64,000 nucleotides of DNA from Lysobacteraceae bacterium 2PB (GCA_005502915.1 SCMT01000001.1:124001-188000), one strand, 5' to 3'. Positions 45,159 to 54,411 are shown, counted from the first letter of the stretch. Made by a program: numbers and translations. Notes: generated from the sequence alone by a model not told the origin.

Positions 45159-45481
45159 CTGGCTTCTCCTGATGCATGGCGTCCCGAAGCGGGACGAAGG
45201 TTCCCTGGGCACGGCGCGAGCGCGCCGCACGATGACGACAGACGATGGGTCGACCGGCCCCTGTTCCGGACGTTGGCGTCGCGACACGCGCGAAATGCAC
45301 GGGATACGCGACGCGTGAGCATGCTAGGAGTGCATCGCGGTGCAGCATGGACAGCTGCATACGTATTCAGATCAGGGCTCGTCGACAGCCGTCACGCCCG
45401 CGTCGATTCGAGCCGATTCCGCACACGCGCATGCGATGCCGGCGTGCTTCGCGGAAGCGCTTCAACCAGTGGCGCGGCGCC
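45159..45481. other. Upstream region of the amylase gene
   Basis: 323 bp between the amylase start and the end of the small zinc-ribbon gene. Apart from the palindrome at 45356-45369 and the ribosome site at about 45165-45172, I see no gene and no convincing sigma-70 pair. Confidence 0.5.
45356..45369. promoter_or_regulatory. LacI-family operator-like palindrome
   Basis: TGCATACGTATTCA is palindromic over 14 bp with one mismatched pair and a central CG, the hallmark of LacI/MalR operators. It lies upstream of the secreted alpha-amylase, so maltose-responsive repression is a reasonable inference. The regulator is not in the window. Confidence 0.5.
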
Positions 45482-45640
45482 TCAGCGCGATGGCGCGGCG
45501 CGACCGCGCGGCGTGCCCTTGCGGCACGCGTCGGAGCAGTACTTCACGTTGTCCCAGTCGCGCGCCCACTTCTTCCGCCATGCGAACGGGCGTCCGCAGA
45601 CGGGACAGGTCTTCGTCGGCAGGTCGCGCTTGTCGGGCAT
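45482..45640 (-). CDS. Small zinc-ribbon protein, DUF2256 family
   Basis: A 52-residue protein: after [11 protein letters not shown] comes [20 protein letters not shown] and then VKYCSDACR, giving a CxxC...CxxxC zinc site with the W-rich middle typical of DUF2256. Function unknown. It lies 36 bp downstream of the PhnA/YjdM-like gene in the same direction, so they may be co-transcribed. Start ATG 45640; ribosome site weak. Confidence 0.85.
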   Translation of the reverse strand: MPDKRDLPTKTCPVCGRPFAWRKKWARDWDNVKYCSDACRKGTPRGRAAPSR

Positions 45641-45676
45641 GCGTCGGGCGTCCGGGCGAGGGCCGTGCGCTTGCGC

Positions 45677-46018
45677 TCAGGCCTTGCGCAGGAAGCAGGT
45701 CTTCAGCACCAGCCCCTTGATCTTGTCGGAATGGCCTTCGATATGTTCCGCATCGCCATCGACCAGGCGGATCTGCTTGATCACCGTGCCCTGCTTCAGC
45801 GGAATGGACGAGCCCTTGACCTTCAGGTCCTTGATGACGACCACCGTGTCGCCTTCCGCGAGCCGGTTGCCGTTGCTGTCGCGAACGACAAGGTCGTCGC
45901 CGGCAGGCACTTCGCCCGAGACCGGCCACTCGAAACCGCAGTCGGCGCAGATGAACTGCTCGCCGTCGCGATAGGTGTTGGCCAGGGTGCATTGCGGGCA
46001 GGCGGGAACGGCGCTCAT
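45677..46018 (-). CDS. yjdM: PhnA/YjdM-like zinc-ribbon protein
   Basis: A 113-residue protein with an N-terminal zinc ribbon (CPQC...CADC, residues about 8-30) and a conserved SH3-like domain (GDTVVVIKDLKVKGSS, then GTVIKQIRLVDGDAEHIEGH and a C-terminal KGLVLKTCFLRKA). The family was named for phosphonate use, but that role is not supported for E. coli YjdM and its function is unknown. Start ATG 46018. Confidence 0.93.
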   Translation of the reverse strand: MSAVPACPQCTLANTYRDGEQFICADCGFEWPVSGEVPAGDDLVVRDSNGNRLAEGDTVVVIKDLKVKGSSIPLKQGTVIKQIRLVDGDAEHIEGHSDKIKGLVLKTCFLRKA

Positions 46019-46087
46019 CGGAATTCCAGGGGTTCGACAAGGGCGCATTGTCCCGCAGCGGTGACGCGGGCCACAAGCGCGGGAAGC

Positions 46088-46861
46088 TCAGTCCAGCGCG
46101 GGCCAGCCGGAAGGATCCAGCGTGTCGCGATAGGCATGCCACGCGGCATAGGCGAGCCAGGGCATCAGCAGGCCCAGCCCGAGCAGGCCGGTCGCGAACC
46201 CGATCGCGGTGAGCACGATGATGATCCCGGCCCACAGCGCCATCACCGCCTTGTTGCGCAGCACCGCGTTCACGCTGGAAATCCCGGCGGTGACCATGTC
46301 GACATCGCGGTCGGCGATCATCGGCAGCGAGAACGCGGCGATCGCGAAGGTCAGCGCAGCGAACACCGAGCCGACCAGCGAACCGATCGCGAGGAATTCC
46401 CACAGCGCATTCGCGTTGCTTTCGTCGATCGGGAAGAACGCGCCGACCATCATGCCCGCGCGCGACCACAGCAGCACGATCACGCCCTGCACGATCGCGA
46501 ACACGCCGGCCTGGCCGATCACGCGCCGCGCCAGCACGAAGGAGTCGGCCAGGGTCGGGCGTCGTCCCTGCTGCAGCGCGCGGCTGACGCAGTACAGGCC
46601 GACGCAGATCAGCGGCGCGACGAACACGAAGCCCGACAGCAGCGTGGCCAGCAGCGCGAAGCGGCCGAGCGTCCACGCCAGCAGCGAAATGGCCGCGCTG
46701 ACCAGCACGATGACCGCGCCGAACAGCAGCGACAGCCCCGGCGCCGCGCGCAGATCGCGCCAACCGGCGCGCAGCCAGCGCCACGGTGCGCCCATGTCGA
46801 GCGTGGCGCAGGGGACGACGAAGGGACGGGCGTCCTCGGGACGCTGTTCGGTCGGGGTCAC
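46088..46861 (-). CDS. DUF2189-type integral membrane protein
   Basis: A 257-residue protein with about six transmembrane helices. The family features are RPFVVPCATLDMGAPWRWLRAGWRDL at the N-terminus (split here: ...PWRWLRAGWRDL precedes helix 1), PLICVGLYCVSRALQQGR after helix 2 and SLPMIADRDVDMVTAGISSV in the middle. Function unknown. The start is a GTG at 46861 with AGAGGAAC upstream; no in-frame ATG is placed sensibly. Confidence 0.8.
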   Translation of the reverse strand: MTPTEQRPEDARPFVVPCATLDMGAPWRWLRAGWRDLRAAPGLSLLFGAVIVLVSAAISLLAWTLGRFALLATLLSGFVFVAPLICVGLYCVSRALQQGRRPTLADSFVLARRVIGQAGVFAIVQGVIVLLWSRAGMMVGAFFPIDESNANALWEFLAIGSLVGSVFAALTFAIAAFSLPMIADRDVDMVTAGISSVNAVLRNKAVMALWAGIIIVLTAIGFATGLLGLGLLMPWLAYAAWHAYRDTLDPSGWPALD

Positions 46862-47031
46862 GGCATCGTTCCTCTGGCGCTGCGGACCATCACAGCATAG
46901 CCAAGGCCTGGAAGCCTGGCGCACCCGCAAGGCGGTTCGACGATGTTGCAGCGCAGCTTGCCCCAACGGCCAATGTCGAGCCGGACAGGCCTGTGGCCCA
47001 CTGCGCGCACCATCCGCAGGAGGCCCCGTCC

Positions 47032-48828
47032 ATGTCCGCCATGTCGCGTTCCCCGCACGTCCGTCGGCTCGCGTTCGCCCTGCTCTGCGCGCTCGCCGCG
47101 CCAGCGACCTGGGCGCAGGTCGAGGTCACCGGCTTCGGCAGCAATCCCGGCAACCTGCGCATGTTCAAGCACGTGCCCAGCGGATTGCCTTCGGGCGCAC
47201 CGCTCGTCGTCGCCCTGCACGGCTGCGCGCAGTCGGCATCGAGCTACGACAACGAAACCGGCTGGCAGCTGTTCGCCGACCGCTTCCGCTTCGCCCTGCT
47301 GCTGCCGCAGCAGCAGTCCGCGAACAACAGCAGCAGCTGCTTCAACTGGTTCGAGAGCGGCGACACCGCGCGCGGCCAGGGCGAGGCGCTGTCGATCAGG
47401 CAGATGGTCGACCGCATGATCGCCGACCACGGCATCGCGCCGTCGCGCGTCTACATCACCGGGCTGTCGGCCGGCGGCGCGATGACCGCCGTGATGCTCG
47501 CGACCTATCCCGACGTGTTCGCCGGTGGCGCGATCATCGCCGGCCTGCCCTACCGCTGCGCGACGACGCAGAGCGCCGCGTTCTCGTGCATGAACCCGGG
47601 CAGCGACCTCTCGCCCGCGCAATGGGGCGACCGGGTGCGCGCGGCCTCGTCGTGGACGGGGCCGTGGCCGATCGTCTCGATCTGGCATGGCGACGCCGAC
47701 TACACCGTGCGTCCGATGAACCTGACCGAAAGTCTCGAACAGTGGACGAACGTGCACGGCATCGACCAGGTCGCGGACGTCAACGAGACCATCGGCGGCT
47801 ATCCGCATCGCGTCTATCGCGACGCAGCGGGCGTCGCGCGCGTGGAGACCTGGACGATCACCGGCATGGGCCACGGCACGCCGGTCGATCCGGGCACCGG
47901 CGAAACGCAGTGCGGCACCGCAGGCGCATACATCCTCGACGTGAACCTGTGTTCGAGCTATCGCATCGCGCGCTTCTTCGGCCTGGACAACCTCGACGGC
48001 GTGCCACCGACCGCAACGATCACCGCACCCGCCAATGGTGCGAGCGTGAGCGGCACCGTGAACATCACCGCCAATGCCAGCGACGACATCGGCGTAGAAC
48101 GCGTGGAGTTCCTGCTCGACGGCAGCCTGCTCGGCAGTGATGCCAGCGCGCCCTACGCCTTCGTCTGGAACAGCGCGACCACGAGCAATGGCGCGCACGC
48201 GCTCGCCGCACGCGCCATCGACCTCGTCGGCAACACGGGCGTGTCGCCGCAGGTCAACGTGACCGTCAGCGGCGGCGGCAGCGGCGGATCGACCACCGTC
48301 GACTTCGCGAACGAGGACGCGAACGACGGCTACGTGAAGGCGACCGCGGCCGGCGGCGCGCCCGCGGTCGGCACGCTGGAATCCAGCCTCGGGCTGGCGA
48401 TCGGTCGCGGCACCGACGGCAAGTTCAACCGCGCGGTGCTGTCGTTCGACACCTCGTCGCTGCCGGATACCGCGACGATCCTCTCGGCCACGCTCACCGT
48501 GACCTATCGCAGCGCCTCCGGCGACCCGTGGAGCAACCCGGCCGGCAACAGCCTCGTGATCGATGCGAGGAGCGGCTGCTTCGGCGCCTGCACGATCGAA
48601 ACGGGCGACTGGGGCGCCGCGACGACAGCATCGACGATCGCGCAGCTCCTGCCCTTCACCGGCGGCACGCAGACCAGCACGCCGTTCTCGGCCTCTGGAC
48701 TCGCCGCGATCAACCGCAGCGGCCGCACCCAGCTGAAACTGCGGTTCGCGAACCCGCAGACCGCCACCCACTACCTGTGGATCGGCAACGGCGCCACGGC
48801 GACGCTCAAGGTGAGCTACCAGCCCTGA
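47032..48828 (+). CDS. Secreted PHB-depolymerase-like esterase with Ig-like and beta-sandwich modules
   Basis: 598 residues, Sec signal peptide (cleavage near TWAQ). Residues about 35-315 form an alpha/beta hydrolase of the extracellular PHB depolymerase/feruloyl esterase type: oxyanion LHGCAQSASSY, nucleophile Ser146 in GLSAGGAM, Asp220 or Asp222 in WHGDADYTV, His280 in GMGHGTP. Then an Ig-like domain (about 320-410), a Gly/Ser linker and a DNRLRE-like beta-sandwich (about 424-598). Substrate could be PHB or an acylated polysaccharide. Start ATG 47032 has GGAGG upstream. Confidence 0.88.
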   Translation: MSAMSRSPHVRRLAFALLCALAAPATWAQVEVTGFGSNPGNLRMFKHVPSGLPSGAPLVVALHGCAQSASSYDNETGWQLFADRFRFALLLPQQQSANNSSSCFNWFESGDTARGQGEALSIRQMVDRMIADHGIAPSRVYITGLSAGGAMTAVMLATYPDVFAGGAIIAGLPYRCATTQSAAFSCMNPGSDLSPAQWGDRVRAASSWTGPWPIVSIWHGDADYTVRPMNLTESLEQWTNVHGIDQVADVNETIGGYPHRVYRDAAGVARVETWTITGMGHGTPVDPGTGETQCGTAGAYILDVNLCSSYRIARFFGLDNLDGVPPTATITAPANGASVSGTVNITANASDDIGVERVEFLLDGSLLGSDASAPYAFVWNSATTSNGAHALAARAIDLVGNTGVSPQVNVTVSGGGSGGSTTVDFANEDANDGYVKATAAGGAPAVGTLESSLGLAIGRGTDGKFNRAVLSFDTSSLPDTATILSATLTVTYRSASGDPWSNPAGNSLVIDARSGCFGACTIETGDWGAATTASTIAQLLPFTGGTQTSTPFSASGLAAINRSGRTQLKLRFANPQTATHYLWIGNGATATLKVSYQP

Positions 48829-48887
48829 GGCGTGCCCTGCGCTGCATCGGCTATGCTCCCGGGACCTGTACGTGCCGGGGGACCGGG

Positions 48888-49253
48888 ATGGGATCTGCAA
48901 CGATGCGCTGGACGGTGATCGCGGCCGTGGTGGCGCTCGCCTTGCCCGGCTGCAAGCGCGATGGGCCGCCCGACAGCGCCGACGTGGATCGCGCGCTGCG
49001 CAAGGCGTTCGAGCATCAGAACGACCGCGGCGGCATCCGCATCAACATGGGTTCCGCAGGCGGGTTCAAGGACATCCGCTTCGACGTACGCCTGCACAGC
49101 ACCGTCGTGCATGGCTGCACGGGCAAGGACAGGGTCTATGTCTGCGACATCACCTACCGCGCCAGCTTCCCGCCGGTGAAGGACGAGCCCGAAGGCATCC
49201 GCACGAAGGCCACGTTCTTCGACGGCCCGGGTGGCTGGCGCCTGATCGAATGA
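48888..49253 (+). CDS. Small putative lipoprotein of unknown function
   Basis: A 121-residue protein with a lipoprotein signal peptide ending in ALPGC (Cys about residue 22 from this start). The mature part is a short alpha/beta domain with two further Cys residues (HGCTGKDRVYVCD) that could pair. I do not recognise the family. ATG 48888 follows GGGGGACCGGG; ATG 48903 is also possible. The next gene starts 53 bp downstream. Confidence 0.75.
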   Translation: MGSATMRWTVIAAVVALALPGCKRDGPPDSADVDRALRKAFEHQNDRGGIRINMGSAGGFKDIRFDVRLHSTVVHGCTGKDRVYVCDITYRASFPPVKDEPEGIRTKATFFDGPGGWRLIE

Positions 49254-49306
49254 CGTCGCTGCCGAGGCCTGCCCTTTCCGTACCGATACCGCATGAAGAC
49301 CGACCG

Positions 49307-49972
49307 ATGACCGCACGCATCCTGACCGCCCTGCTCGCCCTCGTCCTGCTGCCTGCCGCGCCGGTGGCGAAGGCGCAATCGAACGCCCTGCCCATGCCGC
49401 TGGAAAGCGAGGATCCGGAGAAACCGCTGGAGATCATCGCCGACAAGACCTGGACCGGACCGGAGATCCAGATCCAGTCGAAGGACCTGCGTGGCCTGGG
49501 CGTGCTCGAGTTCAAGCACGACGCCAGCAAGGGCCCGGTGACGCTGGTGATCGACTACGCCGCGACGCGCCCGGATCCGGATGCCGACAGCGAAGCGCTG
49601 ATCGACATCGGCATCGAATGCTACGACACGCCGCAGCCGTGCAAGATCCCGGTCAATCTCGGCGTGGTCAGCATCCGCTCCGCCTACATGGGCGAAAGCG
49701 TGGCCAACGTCGGCCCGGCGCCACAGGCGGTGTGGGTCGGCCGCGAAGGACACAGCTACACCTTCGCGGATGGCGCCACGGTCTCGGTCAGCCTGGACCT
49801 GCAGGATCGCGTGAACCTCGAACCGAAGGCGATCCGCGCGCGGCTCTATTACGGCAATCGCGATGACAAGCCACTGCCCGGCCAGACCACGCGTTTCGGC
49901 ATCCTGACGAAGATCGCGCTGGTGGTCGGCCTGCTGTTCGCGCTGTTCCTGTGGTGGATGCGTCGCGACTGA
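49307..49972 (+). CDS. Exported protein with C-terminal membrane anchor, unknown function
   Basis: 221 residues: signal peptide (LTALLALVLLPAAPVAKAQ), a beta-rich domain (about 40-185) with two Cys at IECYDTPQPCKIP likely forming a disulphide, and a C-terminal helix (ILTKIALVVGLLFALFLWW) ending MRRD, so the domain should face the periplasm tethered at its C-terminus. Not recognised. An ATG at 49250 overlapping the previous stop is in frame but would put acidic residues before the signal sequence. Confidence 0.75.
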   Translation: MTARILTALLALVLLPAAPVAKAQSNALPMPLESEDPEKPLEIIADKTWTGPEIQIQSKDLRGLGVLEFKHDASKGPVTLVIDYAATRPDPDADSEALIDIGIECYDTPQPCKIPVNLGVVSIRSAYMGESVANVGPAPQAVWVGREGHSYTFADGATVSVSLDLQDRVNLEPKAIRARLYYGNRDDKPLPGQTTRFGILTKIALVVGLLFALFLWWMRRD

Positions 49973-50008
49973 GCACGGCCAGCCCCAACACACCCCGGAC
50001 GGAAGGGA

Positions 50009-50029
50009 TGCCCGGCATTTCGCCGGGCA
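50009..50029. terminator. Hairpin between convergent exported-protein genes
   Basis: Perfect 8-bp stem TGCCCGGC / GCCGGGCA with loop ATTTC, between the stops at 49972 and 50054. Followed by CCGCCTTG on the plus strand and TCCCTTCC on the minus; either direction possible. Confidence 0.6.
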
Positions 50030-50053
50030 CCGCCTTGCGGCATCAGGCCTGGA

Positions 50054-51547
50054 TCACGGCCCGACGGGACAGCACAGCTTCTGCGATTGCACGGCCGAAC
50101 GGGTCGGCAGCGGTTCCTGCAGCGCGCTGCGCGCGATCACCGTGACGCCATAGGTCGCGCTGGACAGCGCCAGCGTGACCGAGGGCGGCTGCCAGTCGAC
50201 CGCACAGTTCGTCTTCAGCGCATTGATCGAGGCGCGCGCGGTGAGCGCGTGCTGCGGATCGCCGTTCGCCAGCCAGTTGGTGGTCGACAGCCCGGCGAAG
50301 TACGCGCCGTTGTTCGCGGACGAGAGCGTCAGCGCCTTCTCGGCCAGCGCGCCCTGCGTGCCGTAGCGCTTGCCGAGCCCGCCGGGCAGCGGCAGCAGCG
50401 TCTGCGGGTTGGCCAGATGCAGGAACGCATCCTGGCTGAAGACGCCGTTGTAGGTGCCGTTCACCTCGCCGCCGAACAGCAGCGCGCCCGCGCCGACGCC
50501 GCCGACCGTGGTCGCCGTGGTGAGATCGCCCGCCCAGCCGATCTCGCGGTCCGCCGTCGCGCCCCAGTGCGTGTGCACGCGCAGCAGGCAGTTGGGCACG
50601 AAGCGCGAGAGGTAGACCTGCGAGGCAGCGCCTGCAGCGCTGGTTTCGCCCACGGCGAGGAATTCCGGCGTGCCCGCCGAGGTCTTCACCGGCACCACGT
50701 CGTGGTACTGCGCCGTGCCCAGGCCGCGCATGCGCGCGGTGCAGACCACCGCGCCGGTGTTGCCGTTGACCTGCAGCACCGCCGCCTCGCCGGCGATGCG
50801 GCCGACGGCGACCAGGTCGCCGGTGGTGCTGGGCGCCACGGGCACGAGTTCGGCGATCGCGTGCAGTTCGAAGTCGCCCGCGATCGAGGCCTGGTAGTCG
50901 CGCACCCAGATCGGCGTGCCGTTGACGCGGGTGCGGGCGATGCGCGCGCGATACACCGCCGGCGTGGCGGCGGTGGCCGGCCTGTAGTAGCGCCCCAGTG
51001 CGACCAGGTCGCCGGCCGCCGTGCCCGAAGCGGCCGTGCCCGAGCCCGCCTGCAGGATGTCCCAGCCGGTGTTGATCTCGGTGGTATCGCCGTAGGAGAA
51101 CCGCCACAGCGGCTGGCCGTTGCAGTCGACCTTGGTGACGATGAAACGCGACTGCGGCGCGGCAGGATTGAGCGGGTCGAGGCTGCCGACCACCGCGAAG
51201 CCGGTCCCGTCGCGGAATTCGGTCACCTGCGCGGCCTGTTCGGGCTGCTGGCCGGTGTCGTACTGGAAGCGGAAGACCAGCCCCGCGCCGGCAGTCAGGC
51301 GCTCGATCAGCATGTTCGTGTTCGGATTCACGCCTCCGGGCGTGGTGGTGCCCACGCTGAGCACGCCGCCGGGGTTGAGGCAGTTGCGGATTTCCCGGGT
51401 GCCGCGATGCACATCGCGCTGGGCCGGCAGTCCGGAGACCATCTCCCAGCTCTGTGCGTGCGCGGCCCCCGGGGCGAGCGTCGCCAGCGAGGACAGGGCC
51501 AGCGACAGCGGCGCCAGCGCGATCCACGTACGTCTGTATGCGTTCAT
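50054..51547 (-). CDS. Large exported protein of unknown function
   Basis: 497 residues with a signal peptide (LAPLSLALSSLATLAPGAAHA). The body is beta-rich with recurring GDLVAVGR, GDLVALGRYY, LLFGGEVNG and EFLAVGET blades that suggest a beta-propeller-like repeat, and ends in a Cys pair (KLCCPVG). No enzymatic motif seen. Start ATG 51547 has GGAGAGACGC upstream. Probably secreted or periplasmic. Confidence 0.75.
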   Translation of the reverse strand: MNAYRRTWIALAPLSLALSSLATLAPGAAHAQSWEMVSGLPAQRDVHRGTREIRNCLNPGGVLSVGTTTPGGVNPNTNMLIERLTAGAGLVFRFQYDTGQQPEQAAQVTEFRDGTGFAVVGSLDPLNPAAPQSRFIVTKVDCNGQPLWRFSYGDTTEINTGWDILQAGSGTAASGTAAGDLVALGRYYRPATAATPAVYRARIARTRVNGTPIWVRDYQASIAGDFELHAIAELVPVAPSTTGDLVAVGRIAGEAAVLQVNGNTGAVVCTARMRGLGTAQYHDVVPVKTSAGTPEFLAVGETSAAGAASQVYLSRFVPNCLLRVHTHWGATADREIGWAGDLTTATTVGGVGAGALLFGGEVNGTYNGVFSQDAFLHLANPQTLLPLPGGLGKRYGTQGALAEKALTLSSANNGAYFAGLSTTNWLANGDPQHALTARASINALKTNCAVDWQPPSVTLALSSATYGVTVIARSALQEPLPTRSAVQSQKLCCPVGP

Positions 51548-51793
51548 GCGTCTCTCCTTCGACTCGTGATCCATGAAAGCGATCCATGGCCGGGCCTTCC
51601 TTCCCGTGCATCGATACCGACGCGCCGGCCGCTGTTGCGACCTGCGGCCAGGCATGACCGGCCCGTTCCCTGCACCGCTGGCGATCGGCGATCGCCACTG
51701 CCGTCAACGCGCCGCACGCATGTCGCCGGCCAGCCCGATGACGGTTTCAGACGCGAAACGTGATGGCAGGCCGCGCTTCGCCGACCGGCGGCA

Positions 51794-54397
51794 TCATTCG
51801 CTGCGCGGCGCCGATACGGCCTCCCGGGAAGCCGGCGAAGGCATGGACGCGAGCGGGGCATCGGGTCCGAGGTGCCGACGCAGGAAGCCCGCCACGCCGG
51901 TCCAGACCGCTTCGACATCGTCCAGCGTCTCGAAGACGTGGCCCGCATCGCGCACCGTCAGCAGGGTCGGTCTGGTCCCGGCGATGTTGAGCATGCGCAC
52001 GAGGCGACGGGCGTGCTCGAAATCCACGCGCAGGTCGTCGTCGCCATGCACCAGCATCAGCGGTACGCCCAGTTCGCGGAAACGGTAGGCCGGCGAGCGA
52101 TCCAGCAGGGCGTCGGCCTCGGTGTCCGGATCGCCGAAGGCACGGACCAGCGCATCGCGTCCGCTCGCCGTGCTGCCGCTGTCGCTGGCGGTGAAGAACA
52201 GCAGCAGGTCGGTCAGTCCGGACATCGAGACCACGCAGCGGAACCGCCCGGGCCAGCGCATCGCGGAGACCATCGACGAGTAGCCGCCGTAGCTGGCGCC
52301 GACCGCGCAGACGCGCGCGCGATCGATGCCGGGGTCGTCGAGCACGGTCGCCAGCACCGCGTCGATGTCGTCCTCGATCAGCGTGCCCTGCGCGCGCAGC
52401 GCGGCGCTGCGGAAGGCGGTGCCGAAGCCGTCGGAGCCGCGGAAGTTCACCTGCAGCACCGCATAGCCCAGCGAGGCCAGGAACTGCACCTCGCGATCGA
52501 AGCCGCGCGCATCGCGCACGCCGACCGGGCCGCCGTGCAGCAGCAGCACCAGCGGATGCGGGCCGGCGCCGGACGGGCGCGTCAGGTAGGCCTCGATCGG
52601 CGTGCCGTCGCGCGCGACCGCGCGCAGCAGCGTCGACGGCGCGAACGTGCGACCCGCCAGCCAGGGCGCTTCGGCTTCGATGCGCGTGGCGCGCGGCGCA
52701 CCGGCATCGCCACGGCGATCGGCATGATCGAGGTCGATATGGAACAGGCCACCCGGGTCGTCCGCCGCCTCCACCCACGCGAGCAGGTCGCCGTTGGCGG
52801 CGCGGTCGGATGCGACGACGCTGCGCCCGGGGAACATCGACTGCAGCAGCGCGTTGGTCGCCGGCGCAGCGGCATCGAAGTACTCGCTGACCAGATGGCC
52901 GTCCTGGTGGTACATCGCGCCGACCGGCTCGCGCGCTCCATCGAGGATCGGCGCGACCACATCGACGCCCGGCCTGCTGAACAGCGTGGACAGGCGACCG
53001 GTCGCGGTGTCGAACACCAGCAGGTCGCGCTGCCCGCCATGCTCGCCGACGTGCTCGCCGAGACCGTAGATGCGCGCGCCGTCGAACGACAGGCTGACCG
53101 GCGTGAAGGCATCGGCGGCGTGGCGCAGCACTTCGACGTAGTCGCCATCGACGCCGTGCAGCAGCCGTCGCAGGCCGCGCGCTGCATGCGCGCCGATGTC
53201 CTTGCCCTCGACCACATCGTCGTTCCCATCGCTCTCGTCGACGGCGGCGACCGCCACGCGCAGGCGCCCGCGGCCATCCGCAAACCAGGCCAGGTCGCCG
53301 TCGACACCGCGGTTGAGCTTCGTCGAAGGATCGAAGGCTTCGCGGGTCATCGCATGGCTGTTGTCGATGCGCAGGCGATGCACCAACAGCCGCCCGCGCC
53401 GATCCCGCGAGGATACGAGCACGATGTCGTCGCGCTCGGGCAGGATCTCGATCGCCTGCGCGTTCACCCAGCGCTCCAGCATGGCGAAGGCCGGCTCGCC
53501 CTCATCCTCGCCCGGCGCGCGGAAGCGGAACACGCGCAGGTGGGCGATGCTGGTGCCGGGCGCGCGGGTCGCGACCACGAAGACATCGCTGCCGGCCCAG
53601 CCCATCGTCTCGATCGGGCAACACATGCGCATCAGCGGCGTGGCCTGGCCGCCAGGCAGCGACACCAGTTCGAGGTGGTCGCCCTGCGCGTCGTGCAGCA
53701 CCTTCACCAGCCGGTCGCCGCGCGGGTTGAGGTCGGCGCGGCTGATGCTTTCGCGGCGCCACAGTTCGCGCACCGGCAGCGGCAGCGCGCCCGCTGCCGG
53801 CGGACGACGCACGTCGCTGAGCGCGGTGTGCGGCAGGCCGACCCGCGCCTGCTCGGCGCGGTAGAACGCGGGAAAGGGATCGGGATAGCGACCGGTGTAA
53901 CGCACGGGAAAGCGCTCGCCCAGTCCGGGATGGGCTTCGTCCAGCCAGTCGATCGCCTGCAGCGCGCGATTCGACAGCTGCACGCGCGGCAGGTCCGACA
54001 TCACGTCGCGGACGATCAGATCGCCGGGATAGTTCAGCGCGCCCGCCTCGACCCGGAAGCGGTGCTCGGGCCGGTCGTGCAGCAGGTAGCGCAGGCCGTA
54101 GAGCGTCGTCAGCCGATGCCAGCGGTACTCGCCCGCAGGCAGCGCATACAGCCGCGCCGTCGCCCCCGCCGGCAGGTTGCGGATCGTCGCGGACTGCACG
54201 ACCACCGCATCCGCCACGTCATCGCGGAAATGCACCTCGCGCAGCGGCGTGCGCGTATCGACGACGATCGCGACCAGGCCCTCGCCCGGCCCGAGCCGCG
54301 GCGTCTCGCCGGGCGGGATTTCGCGGACTTTCGCGACGGCCGCGAAGCACATCGCCAGCCCGATCCACGCGCACAGCAGGCGGGCCGTTGCCGCCAT
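51794..54397 (-). CDS. S9-family prolyl oligopeptidase-like serine peptidase
   Basis: Secreted or periplasmic alpha/beta-hydrolase peptidase of 867 residues. Signal peptide at the start (LLCAWIGLAMCFAAVA), a long beta-propeller region (about 190-600) and a C-terminal hydrolase domain with LLLHGGPVGVRDARGFDREVQ, the nucleophile in GASYGGYSSM (Ser about 703), the acid in HGDDDLRVDFEHA and the His in DAGHVFE. Longer than typical S9C enzymes because of an extra N-terminal domain. A GTG at 54415 overlapping the upstream stop is an alternative start. Confidence 0.88.
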   Translation of the reverse strand: MAATARLLCAWIGLAMCFAAVAKVREIPPGETPRLGPGEGLVAIVVDTRTPLREVHFRDDVADAVVVQSATIRNLPAGATARLYALPAGEYRWHRLTTLYGLRYLLHDRPEHRFRVEAGALNYPGDLIVRDVMSDLPRVQLSNRALQAIDWLDEAHPGLGERFPVRYTGRYPDPFPAFYRAEQARVGLPHTALSDVRRPPAAGALPLPVRELWRRESISRADLNPRGDRLVKVLHDAQGDHLELVSLPGGQATPLMRMCCPIETMGWAGSDVFVVATRAPGTSIAHLRVFRFRAPGEDEGEPAFAMLERWVNAQAIEILPERDDIVLVSSRDRRGRLLVHRLRIDNSHAMTREAFDPSTKLNRGVDGDLAWFADGRGRLRVAVAAVDESDGNDDVVEGKDIGAHAARGLRRLLHGVDGDYVEVLRHAADAFTPVSLSFDGARIYGLGEHVGEHGGQRDLLVFDTATGRLSTLFSRPGVDVVAPILDGAREPVGAMYHQDGHLVSEYFDAAAPATNALLQSMFPGRSVVASDRAANGDLLAWVEAADDPGGLFHIDLDHADRRGDAGAPRATRIEAEAPWLAGRTFAPSTLLRAVARDGTPIEAYLTRPSGAGPHPLVLLLHGGPVGVRDARGFDREVQFLASLGYAVLQVNFRGSDGFGTAFRSAALRAQGTLIEDDIDAVLATVLDDPGIDRARVCAVGASYGGYSSMVSAMRWPGRFRCVVSMSGLTDLLLFFTASDSGSTASGRDALVRAFGDPDTEADALLDRSPAYRFRELGVPLMLVHGDDDLRVDFEHARRLVRMLNIAGTRPTLLTVRDAGHVFETLDDVEAVWTGVAGFLRRHLGPDAPLASMPSPASREAVSAPRSE

Positions 54398-54411
54398 CCG
54401 CCTCGAAGCAA

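Noticed and set aside
43297-45360. 687-residue minus-strand frame in another frame of the amylase
   Set aside because: Overlaps the amylase, which has signal peptide, ribosome site and the GH13 triad.
45640-46784. Long minus frame running through the DUF2256 and YjdM region
   Set aside because: It is out of frame with both supported zinc-ribbon genes.
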